DNA of 56,045 nucleotides from an uncultured Zoogloea sp. (lineage in GTDB: Bacteria; Pseudomonadota; Gammaproteobacteria; Burkholderiales; Rhodocyclaceae). The notes beneath the pieces are model-generated. The model was given only the letters and a program-made list of their open reading frames with translations. It was not told the DNA's origin and ran no database searches. The stretch lies in contig CALBTT010000101.1 in NCBI GenBank assembly GCA_937967645.1, forward strand, positions 1 to 56,045, given 5' to 3'. The position numbers were made by a program, and so were the translations under genes. Positions 34,691-42,157 of the stretch are shown here, piece by piece (the first letter of the stretch is position 1; each line of letters starts with the position of its first letter).

Positions 34691-35742
34691 GGAGTGCGGG
34701 TGAAATCCGAGATTTCTGCGAGGGTGTAGCCATGCATGTCGGCACCTGCGCGCCAGGCTTGATACCAGGCGAGGCTGCGCGCCACCGCCACGTCGGCCGG
34801 CCAGCGGGGTTGCCAGCCGAGCAGGCTGCGGGCCTTGCTGCAATCGAGGCGCAGGGTGTGGGCCTCGTGCACCTGGGGCGTGGCAGCCACCTCCCAGCGC
34901 GCGTCGGGGCCCCAGCCTGCGGCGAGGCGCTCGACCACCCAGGCCACGCTGCGGGCGTCGCTGTCGTCGGGGCCGAAGTTCCAGCCTTCGGCGAAGGTTT
35001 CTCCGCTTTCGGCAAGGCGTTGGGCCAGCAGCAGGTAGCCGGCGAGGGGCTCGAGCACGTGCTGCCAGGGGCGGATGGCGCCGGGGCTGCGCAGGGTGAC
35101 CGCTTCGCCGGCGGCGAAGGCGGTCAGCACGTCGGGCACCAGCCGGCTGGCCGTCCAGTCGCCGCCGCCGATCACGTTGCCGGCGCGGGCGCTGGCGACG
35201 GGGATGCCGGCAGGGGCCAGGAAGGACCGCCGGTAGGAGGAGACGATGAGTTCGGTGCAGCCCTTGCTGGCGGAGTAGGGGTCATGGCCGCCCATCGGGT
35301 CGGTCTCCCGGTAGCCCCACAGCCACTCGCGGTTCTCGTAGCATTTGTCGCTGCTGACCACCACCACGGCCTGGATGCCCTCCACATGGCGGCAGGCTTC
35401 GAGCAGATGCACGCTGCCCATGGCGTTGGTGGCGAAGGTGGCCACCGGCTCGGCATAGGACAGGGGCACCAGGGGCTGGGCGGCCAGGTGCAGCACGATT
35501 TCGGGCCGGGCGGCGGCGAGGGCCGCGGACAGGGCGGCGTAGTCGCGCACGTCACCGATCGTCGAGTGCATGCCGTTGGCCACGCCGGCCACTTCGAAGA
35601 GGGCCGGGTCGGTGACCGGTGCCAAGGCGTAGCCATGCACCTCCGCGCCCATGGCCTGCAGCCACAGGCACAGCCAGCTGCCCTTGAAGCCGGTGTGGCC
35701 GGTGACGAAGACCCGTCGGCCCAGCCAGAAGGCGGGGGTCAC
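34687..35742 (-). CDS. rfbG: CDP-glucose 4,6-dehydratase
   Basis: A 351-aa SDR enzyme converting CDP-glucose to CDP-4-keto-6-deoxyglucose. It begins with the family RVFVTGHTGFKGSWL and has HLAAQPLVPLSY, VVSSDKCYEN and the catalytic PYSASKG. I use the GTG at 35742, which overlaps the rfbF TGA (GTGA); the frame is open further upstream only because it runs through rfbF. The length is close to the 359 aa of known RfbG proteins. Confidence 0.94.
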   Translation of the reverse strand: MTPAFWLGRRVFVTGHTGFKGSWLCLWLQAMGAEVHGYALAPVTDPALFEVAGVANGMHSTIGDVRDYAALSAALAAARPEIVLHLAAQPLVPLSYAEPVATFATNAMGSVHLLEACRHVEGIQAVVVVSSDKCYENREWLWGYRETDPMGGHDPYSASKGCTELIVSSYRRSFLAPAGIPVASARAGNVIGGGDWTASRLVPDVLTAFAAGEAVTLRSPGAIRPWQHVLEPLAGYLLLAQRLAESGETFAEGWNFGPDDSDARSVAWVVERLAAGWGPDARWEVAATPQVHEAHTLRLDCSKARSLLGWQPRWPADVAVARSLAWYQAWRAGADMHGYTLAEISDFTRTP

Positions 35743-36512
35743 CAGGTTTTCCAAGGTGCTTCGCCGCTCTGCCAGAGTTCTTCGAGGAAGGTCTTGTCGC
35801 GCAGGGTGTCCATCGGCCGCCAGAAGCCGGTGTGCTCGTACGCGGCCAGCTGCTTGCGGGCGATCAGCTTGCCCAGGGGGGCGCCCTCGAAGACGCTGTG
35901 GTCGCCTTCGATGTAGTCCAGCACCTGGGGGGACAGGACGAAGAAGCCGCCGTTGATGAAGCCGCCGTCGCCCAGGGGCTTCTCGACAAAGGCGCTGACC
36001 GTGTTGTCGGCCTTGATCTTGAGGGCACCGAAGCGTCCGGGGGGCTGAACCGCGGCGATCGTGGCGAGCTTGCCATGGGCCCGGTGGAAGGCGATCTCGG
36101 CGGTGATGTCGATGTCGGCGACCCCATCGCCATAGGTGTAGCAGAAGGCCTCCTCGTCCTGCACGTATTGCCGCACCCGGGCCAGGCGGCCGCCGGTCTG
36201 GGTGGAGTCGCCGGTGTCCACCAGGGTGACCCGCCAGGGTTCGGCGTGGCGCTCGTGGATCTCCATGCGGTTGTTGGTCATGTCGAAGGTGACGTCCGAC
36301 ATGTGCAGGAAGTAGTTGGCGAAGTATTCCTTGATCACGTAGCCCATGTAGCCGCAGCAGATCACGAAGTCGTGGATGCCGTGGCTGGAGTAGATCTTCA
36401 TGATGTGCCACAGGATGGGCCGCCCGCCGATGCCGATCATCGGCTTCGGGCGGTTGACGGTTTCTTCGCTGATGCGGGTGCCCAGGCCACCCGCGAGTAT
36501 CACGGCCTTCAT
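35739..36512 (-). CDS. rfbF: Glucose-1-phosphate cytidylyltransferase
   Basis: A 257-aa nucleotidyltransferase making CDP-glucose from CTP and glucose-1-phosphate. The start MKAVILAGGLGTRISEET and PKPMIGIGGRPILWHIMKIY are diagnostic. The length equals known RfbF. GGAG lies 6 bases before the ATG. It is the first gene of the 17-kb minus-strand cluster ending at 19467; the next genes rfbG and rfbH continue the same pathway. Confidence 0.95.
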   Translation of the reverse strand: MKAVILAGGLGTRISEETVNRPKPMIGIGGRPILWHIMKIYSSHGIHDFVICCGYMGYVIKEYFANYFLHMSDVTFDMTNNRMEIHERHAEPWRVTLVDTGDSTQTGGRLARVRQYVQDEEAFCYTYGDGVADIDITAEIAFHRAHGKLATIAAVQPPGRFGALKIKADNTVSAFVEKPLGDGGFINGGFFVLSPQVLDYIEGDHSVFEGAPLGKLIARKQLAAYEHTGFWRPMDTLRDKTFLEELWQSGEAPWKTW

Positions 36513-36668
36513 CGCAGCTCCAGGGGGTACGACTTCATTGGGGGATGGTGCCGATGTTATGCGTGGCAGCGCCGCTGCGTGTGGAGGAACAGCAGGGGGA
36601 AACGGGGGCTTTTCTGCGGCGTAGGGTCGTGCCGCGGCCCCACACCGCATCGTCCGGCCCGGCTGGGC

Positions 36669-37241
36669 TCAATAACTGGGTGGGGTGGCGCCGCAAGCCC
36701 GGTAGTCGGCGTCGGTCATCACCGGCTTGAACTCGCAGGGTGTCGTCGGCTTGTCGACGGGGGTGAAGCGGGTGAAGCGGGGGTCGCTGACCCGCGGCGT
36801 GGCAACGGGCGGCAGGGGGCGGTATTCCGGCGGGTCGTAGGGGATGGCCGGCGGTGCGCCGAAGCCCGCCGCCATGGTGTTTTCCTGGGCACGCTGGCGC
36901 CGCTGGGCGGCCAGCATGCGGCTGCGCAGGAGGGCTGCGGCCATGGTGGCATCACGGGTCTCCTGATAGCTGGAACTGACCGGTGCCGCGTAGTGCAGGG
37001 GTTCGGGGGGGCGTACGAGCGGGACGCGGTAGCTGGGGGCCGCGTTCTCGGGGTGGCTGTCGACGTGCGGGGTCATGTGCGTCGAGGCGGGTGCGCTGGA
37101 GGGCAGGCTGCGGCTCAGGCCCACGCTGCGGCCACCGCCGAAGCGGGCGGCATGGCTGGGGGCCGCGGCGGTGGCCAGGACGAGGCCTGCCGCGGTGCAG
37201 ACGGCGGCGATCAGGGTCGGGCGGGAAGCACGTTCGAACAT
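36669..37241 (-). CDS. Exported Pro-rich protein of unknown function
   Basis: A 190-aa protein with a clear signal peptide (hydrophobic core LIAAVCTAAGLVLATAAA, cleavage near SHAA). The mature start ARFGGGRSVGLSR resembles the Arg/Gly/Ser start of betaproteobacterial Tim44-like exported proteins, but no Tim44 domain follows. The rest is rich in Pro, Ala and Arg, with two Cys near the C-terminus (CEFKPVMTDADYRAC). No catalytic motif is visible. It may be a stand-alone gene. Confidence 0.75.
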   Translation of the reverse strand: MFERASRPTLIAAVCTAAGLVLATAAAPSHAARFGGGRSVGLSRSLPSSAPASTHMTPHVDSHPENAAPSYRVPLVRPPEPLHYAAPVSSSYQETRDATMAAALLRSRMLAAQRRQRAQENTMAAGFGAPPAIPYDPPEYRPLPPVATPRVSDPRFTRFTPVDKPTTPCEFKPVMTDADYRACGATPPSY

Positions 37242-37298
37242 GGGAAGGGGCTCCGGAGACGGATGGCGGGGCGGGCGGCGGGGGTGGAAGGGGGGCGC

Positions 37299-37955
37299 TC
37301 AGTCGGCCAGCAGCAGCTCGGCCAGGGCGGACGGAGAGGTGGCCTGGCGCCAGTGGGCCGGCATCTCGGCCGCGGTGATGCTGCCATAGCCCCAGGTGGC
37401 GGCGATGAAGGGCAGCCCGTTGGCGTCGGCGGATTCGCCGTCCTCGCTGCGGTCGCCGATGTAGATCGCGCCGTCGCCCGGGATCCCCTGGTCGGCCAGC
37501 AGGCGCTGGATCATGGCGGCCTTGTGGGGCAGGCGGGGCTCGAAGAGGTCGAGGGCGTACACATGCTCGAAGTGCCGGCTCCAGCCCAGGTGCTCGAGGA
37601 TCAGGCGGGTCGGGTGGAGGCGCTTGTTGGTGGCGATGGACAGGCTCAGGCCGGCACCGGCCAGGCGCGCCAGCATCTCGCCCACGCCGGCGTAGGCGGC
37701 GGTGGCCTTATAGCCTTCGGTGTCGTAGCTGGCCTTGAATCCGTCGGCGAGGCGGTCGATGAGCGCCTTGTCGGTGCTGCCGGCCAGGAGCTGCAGGGTC
37801 TCGACCAGCGGTGGGCCGATCACGCTCTCGTCGATGCTGCGCACGGCTTGCAGGCCGTTGCGGGCGAAGCTGTCGCGGAAGCTGGCGAGGATGGCCGGCG
37901 CGGAGTCGATCAAGGTGCCGTCGAGGTCGAACAGGATGTGGCGGTAGCGGGGCAT
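37299..37955 (-). CDS. HAD-family hydrolase, phosphoglycolate phosphatase-like
   Basis: A 218-aa HAD phosphatase. Motif I HILFDLDGTLIDS carries the nucleophile Asp, motif II is LSIATNKR (Thr), the conserved Lys is in RLPHKAAMI, and motif IV is YIGDRSEDGESA. The helical cap between motifs I and II puts it with Gph-like enzymes; the substrate is uncertain. It is divergent from tcdA, with 84 bases between them that must hold both promoters. Confidence 0.88.
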   Translation of the reverse strand: MPRYRHILFDLDGTLIDSAPAILASFRDSFARNGLQAVRSIDESVIGPPLVETLQLLAGSTDKALIDRLADGFKASYDTEGYKATAAYAGVGEMLARLAGAGLSLSIATNKRLHPTRLILEHLGWSRHFEHVYALDLFEPRLPHKAAMIQRLLADQGIPGDGAIYIGDRSEDGESADANGLPFIAATWGYGSITAAEMPAHWRQATSPSALAELLLAD

Positions 37956-38039
37956 GGCGGCGGGCTGTGGGGTGGGTGTTGCCCTCCATTATCGCCTGCT
38001 CGGGTATATTTGCGCGCCCCGACTCCCCAAGGTGACGCC

Positions 38040-38843
38040 ATGGACCCCGCCGCGCCGAACTCTCCCGACGACGCCCGCCGCTTTGGCGGCATTGCCCGCC
38101 TGTATGGCGATGCCGGGCGTGCCCGGCTGGCTGCGGCCCATGTCTGCGTGGTCGGCATCGGCGGCGTGGGCTCGTGGGCGGTGGAGGCGCTGGCCCGCAG
38201 CGGGGTCGGCCGCCTGACCCTGATCGACCTCGACCATGTGGCCGAGTCCAACATCAACCGCCAGATCCACGCCACCGAGGCGACCCTTGGCCAGGCCAAG
38301 GTGGAGGCCATGCGCGAGCGCATCGCCGGCTACAACCCGGCCTGCCAGGTCGCCCTGGTGGATGATTTCGTGACGGTGGACAACGCGGCGGCGCTGCTCG
38401 GCGGCGGATTCGACTACGTCATCGATGCGATCGATGCGGTGCGGGTCAAGGTGGCCATGATCGCCTTCTGCCGGCGCACAGGGGTGCCGGTGGTGACCTG
38501 CGGCGCGGCGGGCGGGCAGATCGATCCGACCCAGATCCGGGTCGATGACCTGTCCCGCACCATCCAGGATCCGTTGCTGTCCAAGGTGCGCGGCCAGTTG
38601 CGCAAGGGGCACGGTTTCCCCCGCGACCCGAAGCGCAAGTTCGGTGTGGACGCTGTGTTCTCCACCGAGCCCCTGCGCTACCCGGCGCCGGATGCCTCCT
38701 GCGAGGTGCTCCCCGGCAGCGGGGCGGTGAGCGGGCCGGCCGGACTCAATTGCGCTGGCTTTGGCTCGGTGGTGACGGTGACCGCCTGCGTCGGCATGTT
38801 CGCGGCGGCGCGGGCCCTCAACGCGCTGGCGGCGGCTCGATGA
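38040..38843 (+). CDS. tcdA: tRNA threonylcarbamoyladenosine dehydratase (TcdA/CsdL)
   Basis: A 267-aa E1-like (ThiF) enzyme that uses ATP to cyclise t6A37 to ct6A in tRNA. The ATP-binding VCVVGIGGVGSWAVEALARSG is near residue 40, followed by IDLDHVAESNINRQIHA and VIDAID. The length equals the E. coli protein (268). The frame is open a long way upstream, but the family start is the ATG at 38040. Its last 26 bases overlap the convergent M23 peptidase gene. Confidence 0.94.
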   Translation: MDPAAPNSPDDARRFGGIARLYGDAGRARLAAAHVCVVGIGGVGSWAVEALARSGVGRLTLIDLDHVAESNINRQIHATEATLGQAKVEAMRERIAGYNPACQVALVDDFVTVDNAAALLGGGFDYVIDAIDAVRVKVAMIAFCRRTGVPVVTCGAAGGQIDPTQIRVDDLSRTIQDPLLSKVRGQLRKGHGFPRDPKRKFGVDAVFSTEPLRYPAPDASCEVLPGSGAVSGPAGLNCAGFGSVVTVTACVGMFAAARALNALAAAR

Positions 38844-39657
38844 ACAGGGCCGGGTCCACCGGGGCGCCGTTCAGATAGACGCTCCAGTGCAGGTGGGGGC
38901 CGGTGGCCCGGCCGCCGCTGCCGGACAGGCCGAGAGGCGCCCCCCGGCGCACGGTCTGCCCGACCTCCACCTGGGCCTTCTCCAGATGGCAGACCATGCT
39001 GACGAAGCCCTGGCCGTGGTCCACGAACACCGTCCTGCCATTGAAGTAGAAGTCCTCGACCAGGCTGACCACACCGTCGGCCGGCGCGCGTACCGGGGTC
39101 CCGGCGGGCACTGCCACGTCGAGGCCGGTATGGGGCGCACGGGGTTCGCCGTTGAAGATCCGGCGCAGCCCGAAGCGGCTCGACAGGCGGCCGCTGGCCG
39201 GCAGGTCCAGGTCCACCCGTGGTACGTCCACGTCGCGGTAGCGGCTGCGTACGGCGATCTGGAGTTCCCGCTCGAGCTCGATGCGGGCGAGGTCGTCCGG
39301 GTCGGGCGTGACCATCTTCGGGTTCTTGATGGTCAGGCGCTGCTCGGGATAACTGCGGGGGGTGACCGGGAAGGGCAGGGGGCGCCGCTCCGGCCCGACC
39401 TCGAGCACCTGTTCGCCGGGGGCGGTGTCGAGGGGCAGCCCCACCAGCGCGTACCAGCCGTCGGCCTGCCGGCGCAGCAGGACCTGTTTGCCGGCGAAGC
39501 GGACGTCCGGCCGCGCCTGGCTGGCGGGGGCGATCCGCACGCTGGCCACCCCGCCGGGAACGGCTGCGGGGCGGAGGTCGGCCAGCGCGGGAAAGGCCGC
39601 CAGGCCGGCCAGCAGCAGGGAGAAAAGATGGCGTGTTGCAGGGACTATTTCACACAT
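38818..39657 (-). CDS. Exported M23-family metallopeptidase (murein endopeptidase)
   Basis: A 279-aa LytM-type peptidase. A signal peptide (HLFSLLLAGLAAFPALA) leads to an N-terminal module of about 160 residues, then the zinc peptidase with PHTGLDVAVPAGTPV and GPHLHWSVYLNG, giving His and Asp zinc ligands and the HxH motif. It is predicted to act in the periplasm on peptidoglycan cross-links. I chose ATG 39657 because it places the signal peptide at the N-terminus; no good ribosome site is seen. It converges on tcdA. Confidence 0.9.
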   Translation of the reverse strand: MCEIVPATRHLFSLLLAGLAAFPALADLRPAAVPGGVASVRIAPASQARPDVRFAGKQVLLRRQADGWYALVGLPLDTAPGEQVLEVGPERRPLPFPVTPRSYPEQRLTIKNPKMVTPDPDDLARIELERELQIAVRSRYRDVDVPRVDLDLPASGRLSSRFGLRRIFNGEPRAPHTGLDVAVPAGTPVRAPADGVVSLVEDFYFNGRTVFVDHGQGFVSMVCHLEKAQVEVGQTVRRGAPLGLSGSGGRATGPHLHWSVYLNGAPVDPALFIEPPPAR

Positions 39658-39809
39658 GTTTGCGCTAATTCGGGATCGAGGCCGGATTGAAGCATAAGTC
39701 GTCGCTGCACCGGATTTAACATCTCGCAATGTCCGGCACAGGTCCGTGCTGCCAGTGCGTTGCGGGACCATTGTGACCCACCGCCATCCGGCGGATCAGG
39801 AGGAAATGC

Positions 39810-40175
39810 ATGTCTGAAGAAGCGATCATCTTGTTTGCCCACGGTGCCCGGGATCCGGAGTGGGCCCGGCCCGCGCAGCGCATCGCCGGTGTGGTGCGCA
39901 GCCTGCGGCCGGAAGCCCTGGTGGAACTCGCCTTCCTCGAGTTCATGGAGCCGGCCTTGGCCGAGGCCGTGGAGTCCGCTGCGGCGGCGGGGGCGACGCG
40001 TATCCGGGTGGTGCCGCTCTTCCTGGCCCAGGGGGGGCATCTCAAGCGCGATGTACCGGTGCTCATCGAGGCCGCCCGTGCCCGTCACCCCACTTGCCGG
40101 ATCGAGCTTGCCGAGGCGGTGGGCGAGGACGAAGGGGTGGTCCGGGCGATGGCGGCCTTCGCGGCGGGGGCGTGA
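39810..40175 (+). CDS. Small CbiX/SirB-type chelatase
   Basis: A 121-aa CbiX family protein, half the size of class II chelatases, so it would work as a homodimer inserting metal into a tetrapyrrole such as sirohydrochlorin. The first metal-site His lies in LFAHGARDPEW and the second in FLAQGGHLKRD. A strong AGGAGG precedes the ATG. No sirohaem or cobalamin gene is adjacent, so the metal (Fe, Co or Ni) is open. Confidence 0.9.
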   Translation: MSEEAIILFAHGARDPEWARPAQRIAGVVRSLRPEALVELAFLEFMEPALAEAVESAAAAGATRIRVVPLFLAQGGHLKRDVPVLIEAARARHPTCRIELAEAVGEDEGVVRAMAAFAAGA

Positions 40176-40182
40176 GCCGCCG

Positions 40183-41033
40183 ATGAGTGATCCGCAGATC
40201 AGCCAGGGCTGGACGCCTGCCGGGCGTAGCCTGTGGTGGGTGGGGAGGGCGGCGGCCGACAGTGCTGACCTGCGCCAGGCGCTGGCGACCTGCGGACTGA
40301 CCTGCACGGCGCTGCCGGCCGAGGAGGCGTTGGCCCTTCTCCAGGCGGGTCACTTCGGCGTCGAAGGCGTGGTGGTGGATGCGGCGGTCCTGCCCGGCTG
40401 CCCCGGCCTGCTCCGTGCGCTGCGTGGTACGGGCGCGCCGCTGGTCCTGCTGCTCGAGGTGGAGGACCAGGCGGTGCTCGCCGAGGGCGTGGGCCTGGGG
40501 GTGGCCGGCGTGGTCAAGCCCGCATCGCCCGAGGCGCTGCGGGCCGCCCTACGCCTGCCGGGCGGCGAGGCGGCCACGCCTGCGTGCAGCACCTTCCCCT
40601 TTCGGACCCTCGGTGATGTGGCCAGCCTGTCCCTGCTGGCGGCGGCCTTGTGCCCCGACCCGGCGGCTGTCCAGATCGCCTTGTCCGAGCTCATGGTCAA
40701 CGCGGTGGAGCACGGCAACCTGGGGTTGGGCTTCAGTCAGAAGCGCGAGCTGATGGCGGCAGGCGAGTGGCGCAATGAGGTCGAGCGCCTGTTGTCGCTG
40801 CCCGCAACGCCGAGCGTTTTGCATGGTTGCGCGTGGAGTGCCGCCCGCGGGAGGTGCGTTTCCTGATCCGTGACCTGGGAGCCGGCTTCGACCCGAAGCC
40901 TTATCTCGACCTGAATGCCGAGCTTTCCGTCGAGCCCTACGGGCGTGGCATCGCCGTGGCGCGGATGCTGGCCTTCCCCGACCTGGTCTTCCTGGATGGC
41001 GGCCGCTGCGTGGAGGGGGTGGTGAGGCGCTGA
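40183..41033 (+). pseudogene. Receiver-ATPase regulator gene broken by a frameshift
   Basis: The N-terminal part is a degenerate receiver (phospho-Asp region VVVDAAVLPGCPG, Lys in VKPASPEAL), followed by a HATPase/RsbW-like start IALSELMVNAVEHGNLGLGF. Near 40800-40806, after NEVERLLSLP, the frame fails and stops at 40866. A second frame continues as NAERFAWLRVECRPREV, then IRDLGAGFD and GRGIAVARML, the rest of the same ATPase domain, ending at 41033. The intact paralogue at 49226 shows the same order (VNGVEHGNLG, IRDDGPGFD, GRGIALSRQL). A one-base loss, or a sequencing error, explains it. Confidence 0.82.
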
Positions 41034-41066
41034 GGGGCTCGCTCCGGTGCCCGGGAGCGGGCATCC

Positions 41067-41094
41067 TTGACGGAACTTAATATTAGAGTATTCT
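41067..41094 (+). promoter_or_regulatory. Sigma-70-type promoter of the RND operon, predicted leaderless
   Basis: TTGACG (41067-41072), a 16-base spacer, then TATTCT (41089-41094). The expected start is at about 41101, the A of the ATG, so the mRNA would have little or no leader; no Shine-Dalgarno is present. Confidence 0.6.
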
Positions 41095-41100
41095 TATATT
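41079..41100 (+). promoter_or_regulatory. 22-bp AT-rich imperfect palindrome, likely repressor operator
   Basis: The site at 41079-41100 (AATATTAGAG, then TATTCTTATATT) has 18 of 22 bases in dyad symmetry. It covers the -10 box and ends at the start codon, so a bound protein would block transcription. The pattern resembles operators of ArsR-family repressors of the BigR/YgaV type as I recall them; no such regulator is encoded nearby. Confidence 0.6.
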
Positions 41101-42156
41101 ATGTTCGCACCCATCCCCGCCCTTCGCGCCGCCCTCGCTGTTTCTGCCGGCTGCGCCCTCATTCTCCTGCCCGGCCTGGCGCCGGCAGGTGATCTGCCGA
41201 CCCTTCAGTTGCGTCCCCAGGCGTTTGCCCGCAGCTATGCTGCTGAGGGAATCATCGAGGCCCAGCGCCAGGCCGTGGTGGCCGCCCAGGTGCAGGGGCG
41301 GGTGCTCGAGGCCCGGGTGGATGCGGGCGCCCGGGTGCGCCAGGGTGATGTGCTGCTACGCATCGACACCCGTGAAGCCGATCAGGCGGTGGCTGCCGCT
41401 GCGGCCCAGGTGTCCGCCGCCCAGGCCCGCCTGGTGGATGCGCGTGCCAGCCTGGAGCGCAGTCGCAGCCTGAAGGGGCGCAACTTCATCAGTGCCAGCG
41501 CGCTCGATCAGGCCCAGGCCGCCTTCGACGCCGCCCAGGCCCAGCATCGGGCCGCCGAGGCGGGGCGCGCCCAGGCCGAGGCCGGCCGCAGCTTCGCAAC
41601 GGTGACCGCGCCGCTGACCGGCGTGGTGGCTCAGCGCCTGACCGAGCCCGGCGAGATGGCCTTGCCCGGCAAACCCCTGATGACGATCTATGAGCCGGGC
41701 GGTCTCCGGGCGGTGGCCGATGTGCCCCAGGCCCGCCTGGCCGACCTGGCGCGTCCGGGTGTGAAGGCCCGCGTCGAGTTTCCCGAAGCCGGCCGCTGGC
41801 TGGAGTCGGTCTCCATCCAGGTGCTGCCGGCAGCGGATCCCCGTACCCACACCGCGCGGATCCGGGTGAACCTGCCGGCCGATGCGCCGGGGGTGGTGCC
41901 GGGCATGGCCGCGCGGGTGTATTTCAGCCTGTCCGGCGAGGCGCCCGTCCTCGCCGTGCCGGCCACGGCGATCCTGCGCCGGGGCGAGCTGAGTGGCGTT
42001 TATGTGGCCGATGGCAAGGGCGGCTTCGTGTTGCGCCAGGTGCGCCTCGGCAGTGCCCAGGGGGATGGTTCCGTCGAGATCCTGGCGGGGCTGGCAGGGG
42101 GCGAAGAGCTGGCCCTCGATCCGGTCCGGGCCGGCTTGCTGCGCCGGAAGCCCTGA
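41101..42156 (+). CDS. RND efflux periplasmic adaptor (membrane fusion protein)
   Basis: A 351-aa HlyD/AcrA-type adaptor. A signal peptide (AALAVSAGCALILLPGLAPAG) is followed by split lipoyl halves (VVAAQVQGRVLEARVDAGARVRQGDVLLRID and FATVTAPLTGVVAQRLTEPGE) flanking an Ala/Gln-rich coiled-coil hairpin (about 100-165), then beta-barrel and membrane-proximal domains. There is no lipobox Cys. It links the inner-membrane pump encoded 1 base downstream to an outer-membrane channel not present in this window. Confidence 0.93.
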   Translation: MFAPIPALRAALAVSAGCALILLPGLAPAGDLPTLQLRPQAFARSYAAEGIIEAQRQAVVAAQVQGRVLEARVDAGARVRQGDVLLRIDTREADQAVAAAAAQVSAAQARLVDARASLERSRSLKGRNFISASALDQAQAAFDAAQAQHRAAEAGRAQAEAGRSFATVTAPLTGVVAQRLTEPGEMALPGKPLMTIYEPGGLRAVADVPQARLADLARPGVKARVEFPEAGRWLESVSIQVLPAADPRTHTARIRVNLPADAPGVVPGMAARVYFSLSGEAPVLAVPATAILRRGELSGVYVADGKGGFVLRQVRLGSAQGDGSVEILAGLAGGEELALDPVRAGLLRRKP

Positions 42157-42157
42157 T

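Noticed and set aside
10407..36512. A complete O-antigen or capsule locus
   Set aside because: No Wzx, Wzy, Wzz, ABC exporter, initiating phosphoglycosyltransferase or ligase is present, and the locus abuts flagellin.
40795..40866. Programmed -1 frameshifting to join the two halves of the receiver-ATPase
   Set aside because: No slippery heptamer is present at the junction and no clear pseudoknot follows. A one-base loss is simpler.
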